DNA of 64,000 nucleotides, taken from contig NC_014230.1 of the NCBI RefSeq assembly GCF_000196315.1, forward strand, positions 372,001-436,000, given 5' to 3'. This document shows, in pieces, positions 32,618 through 42,012 of this stretch (its first letter is position 1; each line of letters begins with the position of its first letter). The translations under genes and the position numbers were made by a program. The DNA is from Croceibacter atlanticus HTCC2559 (lineage in GTDB: Bacteria; Bacteroidota; Bacteroidia; Flavobacteriales; Flavobacteriaceae). The notes below the pieces were generated by a model. It saw only the letters and a list, made by a program, of their open reading frames with translations, was not told the origin of the DNA and made no database searches.

Positions 32618-33790
32618 CTACTTAGTTGTTTCTGTAACAGTTAGAGAATCTTGTTTTACACTATTTGTTTCTGCAGAAGGTTCGTTAGACACTACTTTTA
32701 CAAGCATACCATTATAAGCTCCAGATACTGGTTTAGACAAAATAACCTCGCCATTTGGAACACCTTTCACTACTGCCTTTTTATCTGAAAAATAAACTGG
32801 GTTAACAGTTAGGCTAACTAATGTGCTATCTTTTACTGTAAAAATTTCATTACGGTCATTAACTAAACCACGATCTATAGATATTGCATTTTTAATAGTT
32901 CTTGCTTCTAATTCAGCTTGCAAATACATGCCTTCTTTCAATGTATTATTAGACACTTCGATAAATGCACTAACTGTTTGTGTTGCTTGATCTATACTAG
33001 CATTTACTCGACTTACTTTTCCTTTATATGTTTTTGTCTTATTAATGTTAGATAGCTCTACATTTTCTCCAACTTCAAGTAAATCTGCATAATCTTTATT
33101 TAAGGATACTTGTAATTCATAAGTGCTTGTATCTATAAATTCACCTAATTTTTGTCCAGCTCTAATTAGTGTTCCTTCTGTTACTAAAGCTTCTGTAAGC
33201 ACACCTGTAAAAGGTGCTGAAATTCTATACTTGCCTAAACGCTGCTCTAAGTTTTTTACGTTGTAATATGTTGTTAGGATACCACGCCCATTTATAAAAT
33301 ATTTTTCTTTATCGTTGGAAATCTCTGGTAGTTTAGGCGTTGTTTCATTTATGTTGAAACTATTTAAATACGCTTCCCATTTAGGAAACACATCTGGATA
33401 GTCTAATCGCAAATCTGGCATAATTGCCGTGATTTGATTGTATAAATTACTTTTTGAAGATTGAACAGATGCATAATATTCTGAAGCATCTATACTAATT
33501 AAAGTTTGACCTCTTTTATATTCTTGACCAGCTTTAAATAAATTAGAGCTGTTCTTAAATATACCTTGTACCTCTGCATAAAGCTCTACTCTACGCTTAG
33601 CCACTAAATTACCATTAGCTGGTATAATTATAGGGACATCTGTGTTTTTAATAGTATCTACAAAAACTGTTTTTACTACTTTTTTTATTTTAGGAGCCTC
33701 TTTGTCTTTACTATCGGCAATAGCTCTCATAGCAAAGAATGCAGCAATTAAGAGCACTCCTGCTATAATATATAATATAGTTTTACGCAT
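32618..33790 (-). CDS. RND efflux periplasmic adaptor subunit
   Basis: A membrane-fusion protein of 390 residues with one N-terminal hydrophobic segment (about 4-22), a short alpha-hairpin, a lipoyl-like domain split around it (VELYAEVQGIF, and the later RISAPFTGVLTEALVTEGTLIRAGQ) and a beta-barrel domain. It bridges the RND pump and TolC and is the first gene of the operon adaptor-RND-TolC. No repressor gene is adjacent, so regulation is not visible. The hairpin segment looks shorter than in AcrA. Confidence 0.93.
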   Translation of the reverse strand: MRKTILYIIAGVLLIAAFFAMRAIADSKDKEAPKIKKVVKTVFVDTIKNTDVPIIIPANGNLVAKRRVELYAEVQGIFKNSSNLFKAGQEYKRGQTLISIDASEYYASVQSSKSNLYNQITAIMPDLRLDYPDVFPKWEAYLNSFNINETTPKLPEISNDKEKYFINGRGILTTYYNVKNLEQRLGKYRISAPFTGVLTEALVTEGTLIRAGQKLGEFIDTSTYELQVSLNKDYADLLEVGENVELSNINKTKTYKGKVSRVNASIDQATQTVSAFIEVSNNTLKEGMYLQAELEARTIKNAISIDRGLVNDRNEIFTVKDSTLVSLTVNPVYFSDKKAVVKGVPNGEVILSKPVSGAYNGMLVKVVSNEPSAETNSVKQDSLTVTETTK

Positions 33791-33903
33791 GTATAGTTGG
33801 TCTTTGAAGCTTAGATGTGTAAAAATAAAGAGGGTTTAATGCAGAATTGTTAATGTTATCCTAAAACCCTAAGGCTTCATTAGGATTTAACGGTTGTTAA
33901 GCC

Positions 33904-35130
33904 TTAATTTTTAAACCTATAAGTATAACCTAGGCTAATTTCAGAAAAATCTGCCTGACCTAAGTTCGCATTAATATGTGCAGACAAAAACAAGTTATGT
34001 TGTGGCGACTTGTTATTAGTAATCAAATAATATTTTACACCTAGCCTACTTGAAATGGTTCGTTTTAATTTATAATACGAATCTAAATCTGCATATACAT
34101 AATTTCCGCTATCTGCTCTGTAGCCTTGTGTTATTTGCCACTCTAACTTATAAAACGGTTTATATAGATTTAAACCCAGATCTAGCTCTACACCAAAATG
34201 ACCTAGAAGTAGCTCTGCAGTTCCAAATACTCCATAATTTGTTGAATAAGCAAAAGCGTTGTCTTTAAAGTTTGGGTATTGACTATTAATTAAAGCTTCT
34301 TCATCTTTAATATAATCATAGAAATGTTGATAATAACGCGCATAGAAACCACCGCCAAATTTAAAGGTTTTATTAATTACTTTCCCTATTTCAAAAGCTA
34401 CCGTATACACTTCTTTCTTGGTGTTTATTGAGTCTGAAAGTGTGTTATAACCTAATCCAAATCTACTTGATGTGTATGTTTCGCTTTTTTGCTCAAGTTT
34501 GGGTTTGTGTGGTTTTACACTCTCTACTTTTGAAGTGTTAATAGTAGCAGACACACTTGCCAACAAAGAATTTAATCCTTGGTTAGGTAAGCGCGTGTGG
34601 CCATTGGAGTGATGAATGTACCCTAAACCTAGACGCCAGTTGGTAAGTTTATCTTTTAATACATTGTAATATAAAAATGATCTAAATGACCAATTAACTT
34701 TAGTTGTAATTGCTCTGTTTAAAGGATTTGCTTCAAAATCATATTGGGTGTTCATATATGAGGCTCCATAACCAACGTTGAGATTAAAGTTGTCTGAATG
34801 TTTTTTAAACACAGAAAACTCAACAAATGGCATAACAGTAATTGCTTGGCCAACTTGATCTGGGTTACCAAAATCTATAACAGCTAAAGAGAGTCCTGTT
34901 TTAGGGTAGTTTAATCTTACAGCCCAATCTTGCTCGTTATCTAAATTGTACATTCCAAAACTAAAAAATAAAGCCGTCTGTAAATTTGTATTAGGAAAGT
35001 CTGTATTGGCTGGAAGTGTTTTACCAACTAAGATTTCTGGAGACAAGTAATATAAATTATCAACATTTTGAGACGATAATACATTACTGATAATCAATAG
35101 CGCTATGACAAAAAGAATTGTTTTTCTCAT
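33904..35130 (-). CDS. Acyloxyacyl hydrolase (PagL-like lipid A 3-O-deacylase)
   Basis: An outer-membrane beta-barrel of 408 residues with signal peptide cleaved near LSSQN. The catalytic motif is HHSNGHTRLPNQGLN (about 190-205): the His and Ser match the His126-x-Ser128 pair of PagL and the N.G turn follows. PagL removes the 3-linked acyl chain of lipid A. The protein is longer than Pseudomonas PagL, with an added C-terminal barrel segment, as in Bacteroidetes homologues. It lies 113 bp upstream of the RND adaptor gene in the same direction; no clear terminator separates them. Confidence 0.85.
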   Translation of the reverse strand: MRKTILFVIALLIISNVLSSQNVDNLYYLSPEILVGKTLPANTDFPNTNLQTALFFSFGMYNLDNEQDWAVRLNYPKTGLSLAVIDFGNPDQVGQAITVMPFVEFSVFKKHSDNFNLNVGYGASYMNTQYDFEANPLNRAITTKVNWSFRSFLYYNVLKDKLTNWRLGLGYIHHSNGHTRLPNQGLNSLLASVSATINTSKVESVKPHKPKLEQKSETYTSSRFGLGYNTLSDSINTKKEVYTVAFEIGKVINKTFKFGGGFYARYYQHFYDYIKDEEALINSQYPNFKDNAFAYSTNYGVFGTAELLLGHFGVELDLGLNLYKPFYKLEWQITQGYRADSGNYVYADLDSYYKLKRTISSRLGVKYYLITNNKSPQHNLFLSAHINANLGQADFSEISLGYTYRFKN

Positions 35131-35224
35131 CTATTTCCTACGATGTCTTGTAAATAAACAACTTTAGATGAAATAAAATTGAAACAACTTTATTAATTTT
35201 AAAAATTAAACCAACCATACCCCT

Positions 35225-35596
35225 ATGAAATCATATTACAACATTGGTCTATTTATTTTGAGAGTAGGCTTTTCTGCATTGATGCTAACTCACGGCATCC
35301 CTAAATTCTTACAACTTGTACAAGGAGATTTTTCTTTTGGAGATCCATTAGGCATTGGCGCTACTATCTCTTTCTTTCTTACTGTGTTTGCAGAATTTGT
35401 TTGCTCAATTCTTGTACTTATAGGCTATAAGACAAGATTGGCGTGCATCCCTTTAATTGTCACAATGCTGGTTGCAGTGTTTGTAGTACACTTAAATGAC
35501 CCTATAGGCTCTAAAGAACTTGGTCTTGTTTACTTGTTAGCTTTTACAGCTATCGCATTAATGGGTCCTGGTAAATTTGGGTTTGACAGAAGATAA
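35225..35596 (+). CDS. DoxX-family membrane protein
   Basis: A membrane protein of 123 residues with four hydrophobic helices; GLFILRVGFSALMLTHGIPK at the start, PLGIGA after it, and the final GPGKFGFDRR are typical of DoxX proteins. Members are linked to respiratory chains and thiol or sulfur redox control. It stands alone, divergent from the deacylase gene by 94 bp, and is closed by a strong hairpin. Confidence 0.9.
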   Translation: MKSYYNIGLFILRVGFSALMLTHGIPKFLQLVQGDFSFGDPLGIGATISFFLTVFAEFVCSILVLIGYKTRLACIPLIVTMLVAVFVVHLNDPIGSKELGLVYLLAFTAIALMGPGKFGFDRR

Positions 35597-35622
35597 CTTA
35601 CTTCCTATATATTAAACATAAA

Positions 35623-35649
35623 AAAACAGCTACCGATGGTAGCTGTTTT
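35623..35649 (+). terminator. Terminator after the DoxX gene
   Basis: AAAACAGCTACC pairs with GGTAGCTGTTTT around a three-base loop, a perfect 12-bp stem. It is symmetrical and may also work on the minus strand. Confidence 0.8.
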
Positions 35650-35780
35650 AAGACCTAATATTATTTAAATTTTGAAAAGCCCCAATTTTCCAAAATCGTT
35701 ATAATAAGGCTAGTCTAGTCAAATTATAAGAAATTTTTACTTAAACTTATAGTGTAAACTTACGCTCATATAAGACATAA

Positions 35781-35806
35781 AAAAATACCCAATAAAGGGT
35801 ATTTTT
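35781..35806 (-). terminator. Terminator after the 157-residue hypothetical gene
   Basis: AAAAATACCC pairs with GGGTATTTTT around AATAAA; T or A runs flank both sides. It lies six bases beyond the stop codon of the minus-strand gene at 35813. Confidence 0.8.
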
Positions 35807-35812
35807 TGTGTT

Positions 35813-36286
35813 TTAATCTAATTCTTCAATAAGAATCCGATAATCATACTGTAAGTCTTCGTGTAGTTTATCTATTGCATTTAATGCCATAGTTAATTGC
35901 CGCTCATATGTGTTTGCTAAAACTCTATTCTTAAATACAGAAGGAGAAAATGTTTTCATCTTCTTACAGAAATATATTAACAACTCTGCTTCTGTCTCTT
36001 TCTTGCCAGAATAGCGAATATAAGTTTTAAGTCGTTTTAATATTTTCCGGATTCCCTTCTTTATAAAATAACCTCGAGACGTATTAATTTCTGAAAAAGC
36101 TTCGTCTACCTCAACTTTTATTTCTTTAATATACTCTTCTTCATCTGCAGCTTCAAACAACAAATAAGTAAGTAGTTCTTTATTTTCTTTCTTAAATTTA
36201 GAAAGCCTCAATGTTAACTGCATTAACTCCACTGGAGAGCGCATCTCCAATTCATCTTTTAGTTGTTTAACAGTGGCTGCCTTCAA
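35813..36286 (-). CDS. Conserved hypothetical protein (Flavobacteriaceae)
   Basis: A cytosolic, helix-rich, highly charged protein of 157 residues. It begins MKAATVKQLKDELE; there is no ATG before it, and an in-frame stop lies four codons upstream, so the TTG at 36286 is the likely start. The middle part is basic (IKKGIRKILKRLKTY), the end acidic. I do not recognise a known domain. It precedes a terminator and follows tyrS on the same strand with a 29-bp gap, so the two may share a transcript. Confidence 0.75.
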   Translation of the reverse strand: MKAATVKQLKDELEMRSPVELMQLTLRLSKFKKENKELLTYLLFEAADEEEYIKEIKVEVDEAFSEINTSRGYFIKKGIRKILKRLKTYIRYSGKKETEAELLIYFCKKMKTFSPSVFKNRVLANTYERQLTMALNAIDKLHEDLQYDYRILIEELD

Positions 36287-36315
36287 ATGAGTTGTTTAAT
36301 GAGTTAGTGTTTCTC

Positions 36316-37611
36316 TTAGCTTACTTTTAAAATATAGGTATTCTTCTTACCTACATTTAATATCACATAATTATCATTAATAATATCATCTGTAGTAAGT
36401 GTATAGGCTTCTGTTACCTTTTCTTTATTTACAGCAACAGAATTTGCTTTTAAAGCTCTTCTTGCTTCACCATTACTCTTTAAGAAGTTAGTTTCTGCAG
36501 AGAGTGCTGCAATCATATCTAAACCTTCTTCTAATTTAGCTTTAGAGATTTCAGTTTGAGACACACCTTCGAACACATCTAAAAACGTTGCTTCATCTAA
36601 TTGTGAAATATCGTTTTTAAAGGTTTTTGAAAATAAAACTTGACTCGCTTTAATTGCATTGTCTAAATCTTCTTGACCGTGTACCATTTTAGTTACATGT
36701 TCTGCTAAAGTTTTTTGCAATAGCCTTAAATGTGGAGCTTCATTATGTTTTAAAACCAACTCAGAAATTTCTTCCTGACTTAAAAATGTAAAGATTTTAA
36801 TGAAATTTTCTGCATCTTCATCTGTTGCATTTACCCAATATTGGTAAAATTTATAAGGCGATGTTCTGTTTTTATCTAACCAAACATTACCTCCTTCAGT
36901 TTTTCCAAACTTTGTACCATCTGCTTTAGTTAACAATGGAGATGTCATAGCATAAGCTTTGCCTCCAGCCACACGTCTCACCAACTCAGTACCTGTGGTA
37001 ATATTTCCCCATTGGTCACTACCTCCTAATTGTAACAAACAATTTTTCTCTCTATAAAGGTGAAGAAAATCATAGCCTTGAAATAATTGGTAGGTAAACT
37101 CTGTAAAACTCATTCCTACAGTAGACTCAGAACTTAAGCGTTTTTTCACGCTATCCTTAGCCATCATATAGTTTACAGTAATATGCTTTCCTATATCTCT
37201 AGCAAACTCTATAAAACTAAAATCTTTCATCCAGTCGTAATTATTTACCAGCTCTGCTTTATTTTCAGAATTTTCACTAAAGTCTAAAAAGCGAGACAGT
37301 TGCTCTTTTATTCCTGCTACGTTTTTAGCTAATGCTTCTTCATCTAGCAAATTACGTTCTGCAGATTTTCCTGAAGGATCACCAATCATACCTGTAGCAC
37401 CACCCACAAGCGCAATAGGAATGTGCCCAGCGCGTTGGTAATGCATTAAGATTACAATTTGCACTAAACTCCCTATGTGTAAAGAGTCTGCAGTAGGATC
37501 AAATCCAATATAAGCCGCAGTTGGTTCTTTTAAAAGTTGTTCTTCGGTACCTGGCATAACATCATGCAACATACCTCTCCAAGTCATTTCGGCTACAAAA
37601 TTGGTCTTCAT
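36316..37611 (-). CDS. tyrS: Tyrosyl-tRNA synthetase
   Basis: Class I synthetase of 431 residues, normal length. The HIGH signature appears as HIGS at 45-48, the KMSKS loop as KFGKT at 234-238, and [11 protein letters not shown] around 193-203 is the tyrosine-pocket signature. The C-terminal S4 domain (about 365-431) is present. It charges tRNA-Tyr. Divergent from the epimerase gene; a TATCTTTG box lies in the 82-bp gap on the minus strand, giving a leader of about 20 bases. Confidence 0.97.
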   Translation of the reverse strand: MKTNFVAEMTWRGMLHDVMPGTEEQLLKEPTAAYIGFDPTADSLHIGSLVQIVILMHYQRAGHIPIALVGGATGMIGDPSGKSAERNLLDEEALAKNVAGIKEQLSRFLDFSENSENKAELVNNYDWMKDFSFIEFARDIGKHITVNYMMAKDSVKKRLSSESTVGMSFTEFTYQLFQGYDFLHLYREKNCLLQLGGSDQWGNITTGTELVRRVAGGKAYAMTSPLLTKADGTKFGKTEGGNVWLDKNRTSPYKFYQYWVNATDEDAENFIKIFTFLSQEEISELVLKHNEAPHLRLLQKTLAEHVTKMVHGQEDLDNAIKASQVLFSKTFKNDISQLDEATFLDVFEGVSQTEISKAKLEEGLDMIAALSAETNFLKSNGEARRALKANSVAVNKEKVTEAYTLTTDDIINDNYVILNVGKKNTYILKVS

Positions 37612-37693
37612 TATATAATTTTTTTAAGGAGACAAAGATAAAAATCCAATTTCGATAACGCATTGTTAGGTGCAGAAAAACTATCTTCGAAAT

Positions 37694-38695
37694 ATGATTT
37701 TAGTTACAGGAGGAACAGGCTTAGTAGGTTCTCATTTATTATTTCAGCTTTTACAAAACTCAACCGAGACTATAAGAGCCATACACAGACAGGACAGTAA
37801 CTTAGAGCACGTATTGTCTGTTTTTAAATTGTATGATGAAGAACAAGCAGAAAAGCTATTTAAAAAAATAGATTGGGCAGAAGCAAATATACTTGATATA
37901 CCACTTTTGTCTGAAGCTTTTAAAGGTATTACGCATGTATATCATTGCGCTGGCTTTATATCATATGATGTGAGAGACGCCAAAATCATGCGTCGTATAA
38001 ATATTGAAGGCACAGCAAATGTTGTTAACCTATGCTTACACCATGATATTAAAAAACTTTGTCATGTAAGCTCAATAGCTGCTATAGGGTCTACTATTAA
38101 CGATAAACCTATAACAGAAGATACTGTTTGGAACCCAGAATTATCTCATTCTCATTATGCTTGGTCTAAATATGGTGGTGAAATGGAAGTTTGGCGCGGC
38201 TCTCAAGAAGGATTAAATGTTCTAATTGTTAATCCTGGTGTTGTTATTGGTCCTGGTTTTTGGAAATCTGGAAGTGGCCTTTTATTTACAAAAGTTGCCA
38301 ATGGCTTAAAATATACACCTATACTCACTACAGGATTTGTAGATGTTTTTGATGTTGTAAAACCTATGATTTCCTTAATGGAAAGCAATTATCAAAAAGA
38401 ACGCTACATACTGGTTTCGGAAAGTCTGCGTTTTGATAGTGTTGTAAATAAAATAGCAAATGCCCTACAAAAACAACCACCAAAAAAGACACTTGAGTCT
38501 TGGATGGTATTTATGGGTTGGGCATTTCAAAGTATAGGACATACACTTTTTAACACTAAAAAAACTATAACCTACGACTCAATAAAAGGTGTTTTTAGCA
38601 AAAGTGTTTACTCAAACAACAAACTTAAAGATGCCTTAAATTATAATTTTAAATTAATAGATGAAAGTATCAAAGATACTGCAGCACACTACTAA
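37694..38695 (+). CDS. NAD(P)-dependent epimerase/dehydratase family protein
   Basis: An extended short-chain dehydrogenase of 333 residues from the ATG at 37694; a GTG eight codons earlier is less likely. The Rossmann motif GGTGLVG is at 6-12, Tyr and Lys are in HYAWSKYGGE with Ser-Ser of VSSIAAIG as third catalytic residue. Such enzymes act on nucleotide sugars or aldehydes and the substrate is not determined. A TATCTTCG box ends four bases before the start, again a near-leaderless layout. The stop overlaps that of the convergent DUF4296 gene by four bases. Confidence 0.88.
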   Translation: MILVTGGTGLVGSHLLFQLLQNSTETIRAIHRQDSNLEHVLSVFKLYDEEQAEKLFKKIDWAEANILDIPLLSEAFKGITHVYHCAGFISYDVRDAKIMRRINIEGTANVVNLCLHHDIKKLCHVSSIAAIGSTINDKPITEDTVWNPELSHSHYAWSKYGGEMEVWRGSQEGLNVLIVNPGVVIGPGFWKSGSGLLFTKVANGLKYTPILTTGFVDVFDVVKPMISLMESNYQKERYILVSESLRFDSVVNKIANALQKQPPKKTLESWMVFMGWAFQSIGHTLFNTKKTITYDSIKGVFSKSVYSNNKLKDALNYNFKLIDESIKDTAAHY

Positions 38696-39168
38696 TTGCG
38701 GTCTCTACCTTCTGAATTAGAAATTTTGGAATTTAACTTTTTAGCAATTTCTAAAGAACTGGAAAGCGAGTCTTTTCTAACATTTTCCGCAGCTCTTTTT
38801 AAGGAGTCTTTTTTTCTGTTTTCTTTAGACCTAAGAGAATCTAATTCTGTTTTCAAGACTTTTAAGCGGTTTTCTACTCGTGCAAAAACACTTTTAAATT
38901 TGGGTATGTTATCTGAATAGTACGTTGTATTCTGAACAAGTTGTGTACTATCTATATCATACTTCTCATATATAAATGTATTAAGGTCTAATTCTTTTAC
39001 ATCTACATCATGATTTCCTAAACGCTTTGATGCTTCAATTAAACTTAAGTCGTAAAATATATCTACCATCCTATCTTCGGCAATAAGCTTGTCTGGCTTA
39101 GAGGAACGCTCTATAGATTGGCAAGACACTGCCAGAGCAGCACATAATATGATGAGTTTATATTTCAT
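38692..39168 (-). CDS. DUF4296 lipoprotein
   Basis: A lipoprotein of 158 residues: signal ALAVSC with Cys16. The DUF4296 core follows, IAEDRMVDIFYDLSLIEAS, YEKYDIDSTQLVQNTTYYSDN; the last 60 residues form a charged helix. The family is confined to Bacteroidetes and its function is unknown. The start overlaps the dihydroorotase stop (TAATG), so both genes are in one transcript with the glycosyltransferase upstream. Confidence 0.88.
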   Translation of the reverse strand: MKYKLIILCAALAVSCQSIERSSKPDKLIAEDRMVDIFYDLSLIEASKRLGNHDVDVKELDLNTFIYEKYDIDSTQLVQNTTYYSDNIPKFKSVFARVENRLKVLKTELDSLRSKENRKKDSLKRAAENVRKDSLSSSLEIAKKLNSKISNSEGRDRN

Positions 39169-40508
39169 TAACGGTCAAAAGTTAAACGTTCACCTTTTAA
39201 AACGTCATAATGTCTAAAATTCTTATATACCAGATTACCATTTACAAATGTGTGAGTAATACGTGATCTAAACGTAGAGCCTTCAAAAGGAGACCAACCA
39301 CATTTAGAAAAGATGTTGTCTTCCTGCACTGTCCAAGGTGCATTTAGATCTACCATTACTAAATCTGCTTTATATCCTTCTTTTATATATCCTCTTTGTT
39401 CAATATCAAAAAGTATTGCTGGATTATGGCACATTTTCTCTACAATTTTCTCTAATGAAATTTTACCTTCATGATAAAATTCAAGCATTGCCGGTAATGC
39501 ATGTTGTACCAAAGGACCACCACTTGGTGCTTTTGTATAAGGGTTCTTTTTTTCTTCTTTAGTGTGAGGTGCGTGGTCTGTAGCTAAAACATCTAACTTA
39601 CCATCTAACAACCCTTTTAAAAGTGCATCTTGATCTTTTTTAGTCTTTACAGCAGGATTCCATTTTATTAGTGTGCCTTTAGCGTCATAATCGCTATCAT
39701 TAAACCAAAGGTGATGAATACAAACCTCTGCTGTTATTTTTTTATCTTTTAATGGCTTTTTAGAGTCGAACAACTCCAGTTCTTTTGCGGTAGAAACGTG
39801 AAATACGTGTAATTTAGCGCCGGTTTTCTTAGCTAATTCTACAGCTCTAGAAGATGATTTATAACAAGCTTCTTCAGACCTAATTATAGGATGAAACTCA
39901 ATTGGAATATCATCACCATAGCGTTCTGTATATGTGGCCAGATTTGCTTTAATTGCATCTTCATCTTCACAATGAGCACAAATCATTAAAGGACTGTTTT
40001 TAAATATTTTTTCTAAAACAGTTTCATCATCTACAAGCATATTACCTGTTGATGAACCTAGGAATAATTTTAAAGCAGCTGTTGTCTTAGGGTTAACCTT
40101 AACAATTTCATCTAAATTGTCATTAGTCCCACCAAACATAAATGAATAGTTTGCATAAGAGGTTTTTGCTGCTATCTCAAATTTCTCCTCAAGCTTTTCA
40201 ATAGTTGTAGTTTGAGGATTAGTATTTGGCATTTCCATAAATGATGTAATTCCTCCAGCCACAGCAGCTTTAGAGCCTGTGTGTATGTTTTCTTTTTGAG
40301 TAAGACCTGGCTCTCTAAAATGAACTTGATCATCTATAACTCCTGGCAAAAGGTAATTTCCTTCTGCATCGAAAACATTTACATCTGGAGATTTTGCACT
40401 TATGTGATCTGCAACTTCTTTAATAATACCAGACTCTATGTAAACATCTCCTAAAAGGATTTTACCGTCTGAAACAATATGTGCATTCTTTATTAAAATC
40501 TTATCCAT
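39168..40508 (-). CDS. pyrC: Dihydroorotase
   Basis: A zinc amidohydrolase of 446 residues converting carbamoyl-aspartate to dihydroorotate in pyrimidine synthesis. The binuclear-metal site shows DDQVHFREPG (about 58-67), a KLFLGSSTG stretch around the bridging lysine region, and CAHCED, HVFHVST and ATDHAPH for later ligands. The long type, as in Bacteroidetes and class I enzymes. Two bases separate it from the glycosyltransferase gene; the downstream DUF4296 gene is coupled by TAATG. Confidence 0.95.
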   Translation of the reverse strand: MDKILIKNAHIVSDGKILLGDVYIESGIIKEVADHISAKSPDVNVFDAEGNYLLPGVIDDQVHFREPGLTQKENIHTGSKAAVAGGITSFMEMPNTNPQTTTIEKLEEKFEIAAKTSYANYSFMFGGTNDNLDEIVKVNPKTTAALKLFLGSSTGNMLVDDETVLEKIFKNSPLMICAHCEDEDAIKANLATYTERYGDDIPIEFHPIIRSEEACYKSSSRAVELAKKTGAKLHVFHVSTAKELELFDSKKPLKDKKITAEVCIHHLWFNDSDYDAKGTLIKWNPAVKTKKDQDALLKGLLDGKLDVLATDHAPHTKEEKKNPYTKAPSGGPLVQHALPAMLEFYHEGKISLEKIVEKMCHNPAILFDIEQRGYIKEGYKADLVMVDLNAPWTVQEDNIFSKCGWSPFEGSTFRSRITHTFVNGNLVYKNFRHYDVLKGERLTFDR

Positions 40509-40510
40509 TG

Positions 40511-41230
40511 TTATTTTTTAAACAGGCTTTTAAACTTCATTTTAAATACCCCAAAAACAGCTTCATATATAATATTGCCACTCATTTTTGATTCTCCTTT
40601 TGTTCGGTCTGTGAAAATGACAGGAACCTCTACTATTTTAAACTTTTTTAAATAGGCCTTAAACTTCATCTCTATTTGAAATGCATAGCCTACAAAAGCA
40701 ATCTTATCCAAATCTATCGTTTCAAGTACATTTCTTGTATAACAAACAAATCCTGCTGTAGTATCATGAATATTCATACCAGTAATGAACCTTACATACT
40801 TTGAAGCAATGTAGGAAAGCAAAACTCTTGACATAGGCCAATTTACAACATTAACTCCTGTAACATAACGAGAACCTATAGCCAGATCTGCCTGCTGTTT
40901 TACACAAGCATTATACAGTCTGTGTAAATCGTTTGGGTTGTGACTAAAGTCTGCATCCATTTCGAAGATTAAATTGTAATCTCTTTTAAGCGCCCACTTA
41001 AAGCCATGTATGTATGCTGTTCCTAAACCTAGTTTTCCTTGGCGTTCCTCAATAAATAATTGATTTGGAAACTCTTCCATTAAAAACTTAACTGTAGCTG
41101 CAGTGCCGTCTGGTGAATTGTCATCTACCACCAACACATCAAATTTTCTTTGTTGAGAAAAAATGTTACGCAACAACCTTTCTATATTAAGGTTCTCATT
41201 GTAAGTTGGTATAATGACTAAACTTTTCAA
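40511..41230 (-). CDS. Polyprenol-phosphate mannosyltransferase-like glycosyltransferase
   Basis: A GT2-family enzyme of 239 residues without a membrane anchor. The nucleotide-sugar site has PTYNENLNIERL and DDNSPDGT; the metal-binding acidic motif is EMDADFSHNP and a conserved TAGFVCY segment follows. This resembles bacterial dolichol-phosphate mannose synthases, which load a sugar onto polyprenol phosphate for use in protein or lipid glycosylation. No ATG is near; TTG at 41230 gives the family N-terminus MKSLVIIPTYN. Confidence 0.92.
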   Translation of the reverse strand: MKSLVIIPTYNENLNIERLLRNIFSQQRKFDVLVVDDNSPDGTAATVKFLMEEFPNQLFIEERQGKLGLGTAYIHGFKWALKRDYNLIFEMDADFSHNPNDLHRLYNACVKQQADLAIGSRYVTGVNVVNWPMSRVLLSYIASKYVRFITGMNIHDTTAGFVCYTRNVLETIDLDKIAFVGYAFQIEMKFKAYLKKFKIVEVPVIFTDRTKGESKMSGNIIYEAVFGVFKMKFKSLFKK

Positions 41231-41285
41231 AAAAGCTTTTTTTTTGCAAATGTACTTAAAATAACTACCGTAAACATCTAAGAAA

Positions 41286-41317
41286 TTGCAATAGTCTTTT
41301 TCATTACATTACTTTTG
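41286..41317 (+). promoter_or_regulatory. Promoter of the DUF4271-hemD operon
   Basis: TTG at 41286-41288, a 21-bp spacer and TACTTTTG at 41310-41317, an exact Bacteroidetes promoter. Its -7 box ends five bases before the ATG, so transcription should start at or next to the start codon. Confidence 0.65.
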
Positions 41318-41322
41318 CAACA

Positions 41323-41994
41323 ATGAAAGATTTACAGGCAATTCCTCTTCAAGAACCCACAAATTTATGGATCACAGCATCTATAATGATATGTCTTGGC
41401 CTTATTTGTCTTTGTAAGATATTATATGAAGAACGCTTTTTAAGGTTTTTAGCATTACCTATAGAGCCAAGATATTTCATCATAAAAAAGAACGAACATA
41501 AATTAAGTTTTCTATTTAATACATTACTGTTCACATTTAACTGTTTGGTTGCTGGTATTGTTTTAAATCTTATTGCAAGAGATCATTATCCTGAATTACT
41601 TACTCGGGAATTTATTTTTTTTATTCAGGTAGTATTTGGTTTTGGCGTTTTAATGCTTGTAAAGTATTTTGCAGAGAAAATGTTGGCTAATCTTTTTTTA
41701 ATGGAAAACATTATCGAGGATTACCTATTCTTCAAGTTTAGCCACAGACATTATTTAGCACTTGCTATATTTCCACTGTGTATTATAGACGTATATACGC
41801 ATCTTTTAGGAGGTTACGCGTTTTTAATAATTTCCGTTGCATTTTTAATAATTAACCTATTATTTATCTTAAAATATTATAGAAAAAAGGGACTTCTAAT
41901 TTTCAATAATTTATTCTATTTTATTTTATATCTTTGCGCACTTGAAATTGCCCCCTATTTTATTCTATATAAAGTAGTAACAATTTTGAATTAA
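41323..41994 (+). CDS. DUF4271 membrane protein
   Basis: A membrane protein of 223 residues with about six hydrophobic segments and a cytosolic basic loop EERFLRFLALPIEPRYFIIKK. It matches the Bacteroidetes family DUF4271, typically located just before hemD, as here (18 bp gap). No catalytic residues known; an accessory role in haem or respiratory-membrane function has not been shown. Confidence 0.85.
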   Translation: MKDLQAIPLQEPTNLWITASIMICLGLICLCKILYEERFLRFLALPIEPRYFIIKKNEHKLSFLFNTLLFTFNCLVAGIVLNLIARDHYPELLTREFIFFIQVVFGFGVLMLVKYFAEKMLANLFLMENIIEDYLFFKFSHRHYLALAIFPLCIIDVYTHLLGGYAFLIISVAFLIINLLFILKYYRKKGLLIFNNLFYFILYLCALEIAPYFILYKVVTILN

Positions 41995-42012
41995 CGTATT
42001 TAAACACCGTCT

